Shown: one piece after another, positions 1-6,612 of the stretch
Layout of the letters: every line of letters starts with the position of its first letter
Numbering within the stretch: position 1 is the stretch's first letter
DNA from: Bacteroidota bacterium
GTDB taxonomy: Bacteria > Bacteroidota > Ignavibacteria > Ignavibacteriales > Ignavibacteriaceae
Assembly: GCA_021796135.1 (NCBI GenBank)
Contig: JAJYOQ010000098.1
Location: 1-11,403, forward strand
Direction: 5' to 3'
Length of the DNA stretch: 11,403 nucleotides
Translations under genes and position numbers: made by a program
Notes under the pieces: generated by a model
The model's database searches: none
The model's input: the letters and a program-made list of their open reading frames with translations, nothing else
Told to the model about the DNA's origin: nothing

Positions 1-153
1 TGCGTTTGGTTTTTCCCGATTGAGCTGATTAGAATTTCTATAATGTTAAAGTTGGAAAGTCACTATGGAGGAATACATCCATCGTTAAATTTCTTAAGTC
101 CGGTTGAAAATATAATAAAAATGAAAGAAAAATTTAATTCAAGAGTTACTTAG
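1..153 (+). pseudogene. C-terminal fragment of a probable IS3/IS481-type transposase
   Basis: The frame is open from the first base and ends at TAG (151-153), giving 50 residues. The last part contains HYGGIHPSLNFLSPVENI, which resembles the C-terminal end of DDE integrase-core transposases of the IS3/IS481 type (usual pattern: Y-N, R-P-H, S-A-L, then a short segment with SPVEF/SPEEY). Compared with that pattern it seems to lack about two residues, so it may be degenerate. The catalytic DDE residues would lie left of the window. Because the gene is cut by the window edge, I cannot tell whether it is intact. No matching terminal inverted repeat can be paired from this side alone. The call rests on about 20 residues of motif similarity recalled from the family, so it is tentative. 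Confidence 0.4.
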
Positions 154-180
154 CTTTGTATATATTTTTGAGGGAATATA

Positions 181-291
181 TCAATTCTTATAACCCAAAC
201 TCTTATTTGTGGTTAGATTCCCTTGGTCATCTTCTAAATCTAATACCAGAGGTAGATAACCAGTCTTAATGTTTTTTATTTTTAATATCTT
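181..291 (-). pseudogene. 36-codon GH25-lysozyme-like island, in frame after the amidase stop
   Basis: Reading the minus strand past the TAG stop of the amidase (292-294), the same frame stays open for 36 codons to TGA (181-183). The translation contains IKTGYLPLVLDLEDDQGN. This resembles the GH25 muramidase signature K-P-G-D-L-P-P-V-L-D-x-E, whose D and E (here D-L-E) are catalytic in that family. The rest of a GH25 domain (about 190 residues) is absent on both sides, so this cannot be an active enzyme. It could be a remnant truncated next to the transposase fragment at 1-153, a former C-terminal domain cut off by an amber mutation, or a chance open frame. The match is short. Confidence 0.25.
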
Positions 292-3200
292 CTACAATCC
301 AAAGTAATGCAGCACATCTTTCATTACTTCATCTCTCTTTGCCTGATCCAAAATCGTCTCAAAAGGAAAACCAAACGCAATTACACCGTACTTACCTTTA
401 TATGCAGTCCCTGCACTAAATTGATTATCCGAATACCGTAATATAGTCTCACTCCCTTTCACATGATCCAGCTCGTCAGGCGAAATTACTGCGTAATTCT
501 TATCGTTCAGATGAGTATTAAATGTGAAACTTTTGAACTTCGGCATAAATAATTCATTCGCCGAAAATACATTCCCGCTGCTGCATGCATGATCGCTGCC
601 AAAAGAAAAATGTAATGTGTTTCTGCCGAAGTTTATATCGGTACTGTCAACTTTTTCAAGATTAAAAAGATCGCTGCCTATATACGCACCTGATACAAAT
701 AAATTATCGCCTGATTGGCAATATTTTTCTATAGCCGATTGAAGTTCAACCGGAAAGGTTTTAAATCTTAACCCTTTCAACGAATCATCTTTCGCTGTTT
801 CCCAATGTGTTGATTTCTGCTCTCCCATTATTAAATCAACAAAATTATATTTACTTAAATCAATTGATTTATCTTCAACAGCTTGTGCGCTTGCCGAAAC
901 AAATGAATATCCGCTTTTCATTATTGATAAACCATGAACATAAGGGTAATCGAAATTGTTGCCTGCTATTACCTGCGACTCGTAATCAGCATGACTCGCA
1001 CCCCAGCCGGGATTATCGTTTGTTATCCACTGATGCGTCGAATCAAAATCATATTCCTTGCCTGTGAAACTTAAATCGTATCTGTCCGGAATTCCTGGAT
1101 CATTTTCATTTAAGAAACCGGTAAACTTTGGACTCTCTATATATGCCGGTCCCGCAACTCTGTAAAATCCATTAATTATTATCACGGGCTTTTTGCCATT
1201 ATTCATTCGGCAAACCGATAATATCTCGGAAGGGAAACTCTCACCGCCTGAATTAATAGCCGTAACTTTGTAGCTGTATATATTACCCGGTTTTATATTT
1301 TTAAATTCAGCAAATGGCTTATCGAAAATTTTCCCGTTATCAAAACTTCCGCCGTTTATCCTTGTGTAAACAATGTACCTCTCAGGTTTAGCAGTTGGTT
1401 CTAAAGGGTCTTCAACCGGATGCCAATTTAATTTAACATCTCCGCTGTTATCCATTGAGGTCATAAAATGATCTACCGGAAGCGGTTCAACGACATATTT
1501 ATTATTGTTTTGTGTTGCTATAAATCGAAGCATCCCTTTGTACATTGCTCTGGCAACGTCAAAACGAAATTGAGGATCCTCCGCAAATTTCATATCCGTA
1601 AAATTTTGATGCGATAAGAGTTCGACTAAAAGTGAGGGTACATTGGGATTACGCGATTCGCTGTAATTACCGTTTTCAAGATGCCTTCTTGTCCAGCTCT
1701 GATCATATTTAGCACGAATATCATTAACAATTTGTGTCTGCATAATATCCGCTAAATCACGGTTAGCAAGTCTTGACATTCCGTCCGGAAATACCTTTTT
1801 ATGCTTGGCGTCCTGCAGACTATATATTGATAAAGTTCCTACAACTGTGTCGTTATGTGTAATCCCGGCATCTGTATGAAATGCTAATGACAGATCAATA
1901 GGAATACCTAACCCTTTTGCATTCCTGTCTCTATTCGGACCGGCAGGGCTCCCATTTAAATAATTAACATATTCCGGACGACCCTGATAATCATCATTGT
2001 AGTCATTCTTGTTATTATTCAAATCATAAACAAGAGAATCCGGCATTCCTGCATACTGCATATAATATCGCGCAGCTTCAAATATCTTTGGTCGCCCGCT
2101 TGCCTGACCGCCTCTTTCAATAACTCCCATACCTCCGCCGAAACGTACTGCATCAGCAGTGATTAAATTTTGAGTCTTGCCGGCTTGCGATAATTGGCTG
2201 TCACTTTTATTATTTAGCACTACCTTATCTGTTTTAGGATTATATCCCTTTGAAAACTTAAAATTGCCTAGGTAAACCCATGTCCCGCCTCCGATTTGCT
2301 GATTTACTTTGAACTCGGTTTTAATTCCGCTATGGTAAACCGTATATCTGGCATCAGTTATATTTTTTGATGAAGCATGATATGAAATATAGACAGAATA
2401 ATTTCCTTCCTCCGGAATTCTTGGTATCCAGCTTATTGAATCCGTCGCTTTTGAATTTGCATAGGTGTATTTGTATGTTCCTTTTTCAAAGGGATTATAT
2501 CCGGATTTATAAGGAGGTTTACCTTCAGCAAATCCGGCACTGCTTCCTTTCAACCAACGGTATTTTCTATCCTTGTTCTTTTCAATATAATATTTTGATT
2601 TTATATCCTTAGGCGAATCATTATCTATAACGACCGAATATTTTTGAAAATCTCTTTCGCGGGGATCAAAAACAATCGCACCGGCGTTCTCAAGCATTGG
2701 CAATAAGTAGGGCACAACAAATGAAAGCGGCAGTTTATCTTCAACTGTCTGAAATATTCTCGGACGCTGCCATTCCCACCTGTCCTCTTCATTATTATAA
2801 TACCAGCCGTGGCTTTGCCAAACAACAATATTCCTGTTAAACAATCCGTTTGAAGGTTTGAATTGCTTGCTAATATCCTGTGTCAAGGGAACGGGACGTT
2901 CTTCATGTTTCGGTAATCTGCCGGTATCGTAATCAGACCGGTTTTCTCTAAAATAATTTGGTATTAAATCTTCAACCGGAATGCCCATTGTTCGTATCGA
3001 GAAATGGTAGTCTTTATATTTATCCCCGTAAGAACTTTCCACCTCCGAGTAAATTTCCTTAACTAAACTATCCCTCATTGGCAAAAATGACAGCGCTCTA
3101 TTATAATTTATCTCAATATTCTTATTAGTTGAATCAATCTTAAAAGATTCGATATACTTTTCACCTAAAAAAGTTAATTTTGGCTGCTTTTTCTCCGCAA

Positions 3201-3345
3201 TTTTTTCAACCGGAATATTAGTATGCGGCACAGTAATATTTTGATTTTTCCCTGACTCCTCTTTCTGAATTATTTTAGTGGAACACCCGTTTATTAATAC
3301 AAAAGCAAAATAAAATAAGCAGCTAAATTTGTATAAAGATTTCAA
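292..3345 (-). CDS. Lipoprotein N-acetylmuramoyl-L-alanine amidase with inserted golvesin-like domain, FN3 and GATase-like C-terminus
   Basis: Predicted zinc amidase cutting the bond between N-acetylmuramic acid and the stem peptide of peptidoglycan. It has a lipoprotein signal with lipobox LING-C21, so it should be lipid-anchored outside the cytoplasm. The amidase_3-like zinc ligands appear to be H179 (QSHGWYY), E202 (QTVED) and H490 (AFHTDAG), with catalytic E575 (LLVELLSHQN). Between E202 and H490 lies an inserted golvesin C-terminal-like beta domain (about 285-405), hence the wide ligand spacing. A fibronectin type III domain follows (about 620-715). The last 300 residues look like a class I glutamine-amidotransferase fold without an evident nucleophile elbow. 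Related Bacteroidota proteins are, from memory, often labelled xanthan lyase, probably misleadingly. The start is TTG at 3343-3345 behind GGAGGT; the frame is closed just upstream, and the next Met (residue 90) would lose the signal. It lies 55 bp downstream of the SGNH gene on the same strand, probably in one transcript. Confidence 0.85.
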   Translation of the reverse strand: MKSLYKFSCLFYFAFVLINGCSTKIIQKEESGKNQNITVPHTNIPVEKIAEKKQPKLTFLGEKYIESFKIDSTNKNIEINYNRALSFLPMRDSLVKEIYSEVESSYGDKYKDYHFSIRTMGIPVEDLIPNYFRENRSDYDTGRLPKHEERPVPLTQDISKQFKPSNGLFNRNIVVWQSHGWYYNNEEDRWEWQRPRIFQTVEDKLPLSFVVPYLLPMLENAGAIVFDPRERDFQKYSVVIDNDSPKDIKSKYYIEKNKDRKYRWLKGSSAGFAEGKPPYKSGYNPFEKGTYKYTYANSKATDSISWIPRIPEEGNYSVYISYHASSKNITDARYTVYHSGIKTEFKVNQQIGGGTWVYLGNFKFSKGYNPKTDKVVLNNKSDSQLSQAGKTQNLITADAVRFGGGMGVIERGGQASGRPKIFEAARYYMQYAGMPDSLVYDLNNNKNDYNDDYQGRPEYVNYLNGSPAGPNRDRNAKGLGIPIDLSLAFHTDAGITHNDTVVGTLSIYSLQDAKHKKVFPDGMSRLANRDLADIMQTQIVNDIRAKYDQSWTRRHLENGNYSESRNPNVPSLLVELLSHQNFTDMKFAEDPQFRFDVARAMYKGMLRFIATQNNNKYVVEPLPVDHFMTSMDNSGDVKLNWHPVEDPLEPTAKPERYIVYTRINGGSFDNGKIFDKPFAEFKNIKPGNIYSYKVTAINSGGESFPSEILSVCRMNNGKKPVIIINGFYRVAGPAYIESPKFTGFLNENDPGIPDRYDLSFTGKEYDFDSTHQWITNDNPGWGASHADYESQVIAGNNFDYPYVHGLSIMKSGYSFVSASAQAVEDKSIDLSKYNFVDLIMGEQKSTHWETAKDDSLKGLRFKTFPVELQSAIEKYCQSGDNLFVSGAYIGSDLFNLEKVDSTDINFGRNTLHFSFGSDHACSSGNVFSANELFMPKFKSFTFNTHLNDKNYAVISPDELDHVKGSETILRYSDNQFSAGTAYKGKYGVIAFGFPFETILDQAKRDEVMKDVLHYFGL

Positions 3346-3356
3346 TTTACCTCCGG
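3346..3356 (-). promoter_or_regulatory. Shine-Dalgarno site fixing a TTG start
   Basis: On the minus strand the bases just before the amidase start read CCGGAGGTAAA-TTG. The GGAGG core lies only four bases from the TTG. No ATG is available in the open stretch upstream, and the lipoprotein signal begins right at this codon, so the site decides the start. Confidence 0.7.
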
Positions 3357-3400
3357 GAAGATTAATTAATTTAAAGTCCTTAAATATTTCAAGTCAAAGT

Positions 3401-4144
3401 TCAGTTTATATATTTATCCAAAGCATTCTTCCAGACCAAATAACCTTCTGCCAATAAGTGCAGACCATCGTTTGAATACCGCTGATCCAAACCTCCGTCA
3501 GAATCAATTAAATGCGAAAAAATATCTATAAAATTTAATTCAAAATTACGTGCAAGAACTTCCAATTTTAAATTAAGCTCTTTAATCTTTTTATTTTCAG
3601 CAGCACCCTTATATAGCTTACTGTTAGTCGGCAGTACGCTTTGAATATAAATCTTTGAAGAAGGGGAGTCGTTTTTTATCTGCAAAATAATTTTCTTATA
3701 GTTTTCAATTATAATATCTATAGGAGTATTCGAACCCAAATCATTGACCCCGATCATTATGAATATTTTAGCCGGTTTAGATTTAATCACAGTTCCAATT
3801 CTTTTCAATACTCCCAATGTATTATCACTTTCAATACCCCGATTCTTTACATTCGGATTTTGAAATAATTCACTCCATTCACAACCATTAGTCAAACTAT
3901 CCCCTAAGAAAACAATCTCATTTAACGATGAAGGCAAAATCCGGAAAAGACTTTCCCTTTGATCATAAAAAGGGAATCGTATCAAATAGTTAAAAACTAA
4001 AAATGAAAATCGTTTACCGCTTCTAAGTTTATATAATAAATTTAAATACTTATCCTTCTTATAAACCGCAGACCAAATTATAAAAAGTAAAAGGAGATTA
4101 ATCAGGATGGAAAAAGGGAGCAGAATTTCTTTTAGTAATATCAT
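3401..4144 (-). CDS. Membrane-anchored SGNH/GDSL-type hydrolase
   Basis: A 247-residue esterase-type hydrolase. An N-terminal hydrophobic segment (about 5-27, ILLPFSILINLLLLFIIW) should anchor it in the inner membrane. All four SGNH blocks are visible: block I GDSLTNG with nucleophile S83, block II NRGIESD with G103, block III GVND with N134, and block V DGLHL with D226 and H229. The catalytic set is therefore complete, and family members remove acyl groups such as O-acetyl from sugars or lipids. The substrate cannot be read from the sequence. A peptidoglycan or polysaccharide acetyl group is my inference from its position 55 bp upstream of the amidase. The ATG start has no good Shine-Dalgarno site. 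Instead a seven-codon leader frame (ATG at 4165-4167, stop TAA at 4144-4146) overlaps it as TAATG, which could allow coupled translation. A promoter candidate lies at 4188-4217. Confidence 0.9.
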   Translation of the reverse strand: MILLKEILLPFSILINLLLLFIIWSAVYKKDKYLNLLYKLRSGKRFSFLVFNYLIRFPFYDQRESLFRILPSSLNEIVFLGDSLTNGCEWSELFQNPNVKNRGIESDNTLGVLKRIGTVIKSKPAKIFIMIGVNDLGSNTPIDIIIENYKKIILQIKNDSPSSKIYIQSVLPTNSKLYKGAAENKKIKELNLKLEVLARNFELNFIDIFSHLIDSDGGLDQRYSNDGLHLLAEGYLVWKNALDKYIN

Positions 4145-4187
4145 TATATCGTTTCTGAAAATATCATAAAAATGTCAAATCCTTATT

Positions 4188-4217
4188 CAAAAATAATTGA
4201 AAAACGAACAAGAACAA
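4188..4217 (-). promoter_or_regulatory. Candidate Bacteroidota-type promoter for the SGNH-amidase operon
   Basis: Read on the minus strand, TTG (4215-4217), 19 bases, then TATTTTTG (4188-4195) matches the Bacteroidota pattern TTTG / TAnnTTTG with normal spacing. Transcription would start about 40 bases before the SGNH start codon. Such boxes also arise by chance in AT-rich DNA, so support is moderate. Confidence 0.35.
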
Positions 4218-4251
4218 TAAGACTTTTCTTAAATATCAGCTTACCGGATAA

Positions 4252-4289
4252 ATCTAAAAATAAGTTAGCCAATTAAACAATTTTTAGAT
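4252..4289. promoter_or_regulatory. 10-bp perfect inverted repeat in the divergent control region
   Basis: ATCTAAAAAT (4252-4261) and ATTTTTAGAT (4280-4289) are exact reverse complements separated by 18 bases. They lie between two divergent genes, so a terminator is unlikely. The right arm touches the TATTTTTG box at 4289-4296, which would suit an operator. All of this is inference from pattern and position. Confidence 0.35.
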
Positions 4290-4296
4290 ATTTTTG
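4265..4296 (+). promoter_or_regulatory. Candidate promoter for the histidine kinase gene
   Basis: TTAG (4265-4268), 20 bases, then TATTTTTG (4289-4296) is an approximate match to the Bacteroidota TTTG / TAnnTTTG promoter. The -7 box is identical to the one pointing the other way at 4188-4195. The leader would be about 90 bases. The upstream element is imperfect. Confidence 0.25.
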
Positions 4297-4394
4297 AATA
4301 TTACTATGAGAAATAATTAGAATAAGCATTTCCGGATATTATATTAAAGTTGTGACATCAATTTAGGTATATAAATGTTTAGGAAGCATTAAAA

Positions 4395-6008
4395 ATGAAA
4401 AATGAAAAAAACTCCGACTCCTCATACGAACAGCATCTATTAAATAACTTCATAGATTCCATCCCTGACAATATATATTTCAAAGACATACAAAGCAGAT
4501 TCATAAAAGTAAATAAAGCCACAGCTCAAAAATTAGGTTTTGAAAAACCCGAAGATTTAATAGGCAAAACCGACTTTGACATATTTGATAAAGAAAATGC
4601 CACAGGCGCATATAACGATGAGCAGGAAATAATTAAAACGGGAAATCCGATCATCGGGACAGAAAAAAAAGAAATTTGGAAAGACGGCAGAGTAACCTGG
4701 GCGACATCCCATAAAATGCCCACAATTGATGAGACAGGTAAAATAATAGGCACATTCGGATTTACAAGAGACATAACCGCAAGGAAAAAAGCGGAACTGG
4801 TAAGAGAAGCCCTGCTCAGAATTTCCGAAGCTGCTTATACGGCATCTGACATGGAGACACTATACAGACGGATACATGAAGCCATATCAACGTTAATGCC
4901 GGCAAAGAATATATACATAGCAATCTATGATGAAAAGACAGATCTAATATCCTGGCCGTATTTTGTAGATGAATTCGATGAAATGCCCGCAGAAAGAAAA
5001 CCAAAAAGAGGAATGACCGAATATATAATGCGAATAGGTCAGGCAGTCCTAATTGATGAAAATAAAATTAAAGAGCTAATGGATGCCGGTGAATTAAGCG
5101 TAGTCGGGACACAGCCCAAAATATGGCTAGGAGCTCCCTTAAAAGTTGACGGGAAAATTATCGGAGTAATAGTAATACAGGACTACAAAAATGACAAAGC
5201 ATTTAGTGAAGACGAAAGGGAATTATTAATATTCATAACCGAACAAATCGCGCAGGTAATCGAACGAAAAAGAAACTCAGATGCAATAAAGCAATACGCA
5301 GAAGAATTAAAGCAGCTCAACAATACAAAAGATAAATTCTTCTCAATAATAGCGCATGATTTAAGAAGTCCGTTTAACAGTCTGCTCGGATTAAGTGAAT
5401 TATTAACAAACCCTGAAGAAGAGCTGACAGAACAAGAAAAAAATGATTTTATAAGAGAAATTCATATACTCATAAAGAACGAATATGAACTGCTAAAAAA
5501 TCTCCTGGAATGGGCATCAATGCAATTAGGGAAAGCTGAGTTTATACCAATAAATATCAATTTATTTGAAATAGTTGAAAAGAAGATAGCCTTATTATCC
5601 GTACATGCAAGAAAGAAAAGCATAAATTTAATAAACGCAGTACCGGAAGAATTCAAAGTATTAGCAGACCCAAATATGCTCGGCTCAATAATCCAGAATT
5701 TTATAAACAACGCCATAAAATTTACAAACCAGAACGGAGAAATAAGAATCTCCTCCGCCCATCAAAATGAATCAGCAATAATCACAATCGAAGACAACGG
5801 AATAGGCATAAGTAAAGACAGAGTCGAAAAAATATTTAACCTAGAATCCGCCAAATCATCCAAAGGAACAGCCGGAGAATCCGGAACCGGACTCGGTTTA
5901 ATACTATGTAAAGAAATGATAGAAAAGCATGGTGGAAAATTGCAGATAATATCGGAAGTTAACGTCGGGACAAAGGTTATTTTTAATCTGCCTTTACAAA
6001 GAGTTTAG
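4395..6008 (+). CDS. Soluble PAS-GAF sensor histidine kinase
   Basis: A 537-residue two-component sensor kinase. A PAS domain (about 17-131, ending in the typical GFTRDITARKKAE) and a GAF domain (about 140-292) precede a HisKA dimerisation domain with phospho-accepting H321 (FFSIIAHDLRSPFNSLLG). The ATPase domain has the N box (NFINNAIKF, N439), G1 box (EDNGIGIS, D467) and G2 box (GTGLGL, 497-502), so it should be active. There is no signal peptide, transmembrane segment or receiver domain, pointing to a cytoplasmic kinase sensing an internal ligand or redox state through PAS or GAF. Which ligand is not readable. No response regulator is encoded nearby, so it looks like an orphan. The ATG is preceded by AGGAAG (4381-4386) at good spacing. 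It is divergent from the SGNH-amidase pair and shares their 250-bp control region. Its codons favour ATA for isoleucine and purines, unlike the lipoprotein gene further right. Confidence 0.95.
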   Translation: MKNEKNSDSSYEQHLLNNFIDSIPDNIYFKDIQSRFIKVNKATAQKLGFEKPEDLIGKTDFDIFDKENATGAYNDEQEIIKTGNPIIGTEKKEIWKDGRVTWATSHKMPTIDETGKIIGTFGFTRDITARKKAELVREALLRISEAAYTASDMETLYRRIHEAISTLMPAKNIYIAIYDEKTDLISWPYFVDEFDEMPAERKPKRGMTEYIMRIGQAVLIDENKIKELMDAGELSVVGTQPKIWLGAPLKVDGKIIGVIVIQDYKNDKAFSEDERELLIFITEQIAQVIERKRNSDAIKQYAEELKQLNNTKDKFFSIIAHDLRSPFNSLLGLSELLTNPEEELTEQEKNDFIREIHILIKNEYELLKNLLEWASMQLGKAEFIPININLFEIVEKKIALLSVHARKKSINLINAVPEEFKVLADPNMLGSIIQNFINNAIKFTNQNGEIRISSAHQNESAIITIEDNGIGISKDRVEKIFNLESAKSSKGTAGESGTGLGLILCKEMIEKHGGKLQIISEVNVGTKVIFNLPLQRV

Positions 6009-6346
6009 CTAATTAATCCTTGACCGCTGCCAAGTACCACAAAAACCAGCCACAGAAATGAAATTAGATGTTGCAGACCACTAAAAGTAATCATACTATA
6101 ATAATATGTTTGAGCTGATGCCATTTTATGCTAATAAGCGCATTATAGGTTCAATCAATGGTAGGTACAATTTATCCTTACACCTTAAAAAATTTAATAA
6201 TGCAGTACTTTGCAAGGAATCATTTATTAATATAAAAGTATTTGAAAGCAAAAATCCTGTCTCCTAAATGTAGAGAAAGCTTTAAAGCTGGGAAGCCGAA
6301 AATATTTTCTAATAAGTCTGGATTCAAATAAATAATAAGGGGTTAA

Positions 6347-6511
6347 ATTAAAAGTAATAAATTTAATTCATTTTTTTTAACCAATGGTTCCTTTAACAGA
6401 AATGAAAATGAAGAATTGCTTTGGGAGCGGCTTTCTGATTATACTGAAGATGAGTGGCATTATTATTTGAAAGTATTCCGTATTGTATTTTTCTTAAGTT
6501 TTCATTTGTAA
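6347..6511 (+). pseudogene. Coding-like remnant, about 54 codons, function unknown
   Basis: The frame is open from just after TAA (6344-6346) to TAA (6509-6511). Its middle part includes ENEELLWERLSDYTEDEW, rich in Glu, Asp and Trp, which is unusual for a chance translation of such AT-rich DNA. There is no ATG, GTG or TTG near the beginning; only an ATT codon at 6347 follows AAGGGG. I do not recognise the family. It may be the tail of a lost gene or chance. Confidence 0.22.
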
Positions 6512-6548
6512 ACTTATATACTATAATGTATTTTAAAGTAAACTTATA
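6495..6548. repeat. AAACTTATA motif, two direct copies and one inverted
   Basis: GTAAACTTATA occurs at 6508-6518 and again exactly 30 bp later at 6538-6548. TAAGTTT (6495-6501) is the reverse complement of the first seven bases of the motif core and pairs with AAACTTA (6510-6516). The block lies 65-118 bp before the lipoprotein start codon. Evenly spaced copies on the same helix face could be binding sites for a regulator; that role is inferred. Confidence 0.4.
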
Positions 6549-6551
6549 GTT

Positions 6552-6568
6552 TCGATTATTATAATCGA
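6552..6568. promoter_or_regulatory. 17-bp perfect palindrome upstream of the lipoprotein gene, candidate operator
   Basis: TCGATTAT-T-ATAATCGA is an exact inverted repeat with a single central base, the size expected for a dimeric helix-turn-helix repressor or activator site. It sits 44 bp before the start codon at 6613, after the AAACTTATA repeats. No regulator gene is present in the window. Confidence 0.45.
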
Positions 6569-6612
6569 TTTTGATAATTAACTTACAATTATTAATTATA
6601 GGAGGGAACTAA

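Larger units (their letters stand above)
6009..6612. other. 604-bp intergenic region without a convincing intact gene
   Basis: No frame here has both a good start with ribosome binding site and a recognisable product. A 53-codon ATG frame (6106-6267) has no Shine-Dalgarno site and ordinary AT-rich composition. A frame at 6347-6511 looks protein-like but has no normal start. I see no hairpin with a T-run after the kinase gene. The last 120 bp hold a cluster of repeats and a palindrome, listed separately. The stretch may be decayed coding DNA left by a past rearrangement. Confidence 0.6.

Noticed and set aside
170..225. Terminator hairpin for the amidase gene formed by GGGAATCTA and TATATTCCC
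   Set aside because: Loop is over 30 bases, one mismatch, and no T-run follows on the minus strand.
6106..6267. 53-codon plus-strand ATG frame in the gap after the kinase
   Set aside because: No Shine-Dalgarno site and no recognisable protein pattern; chance frames of this size are common here.
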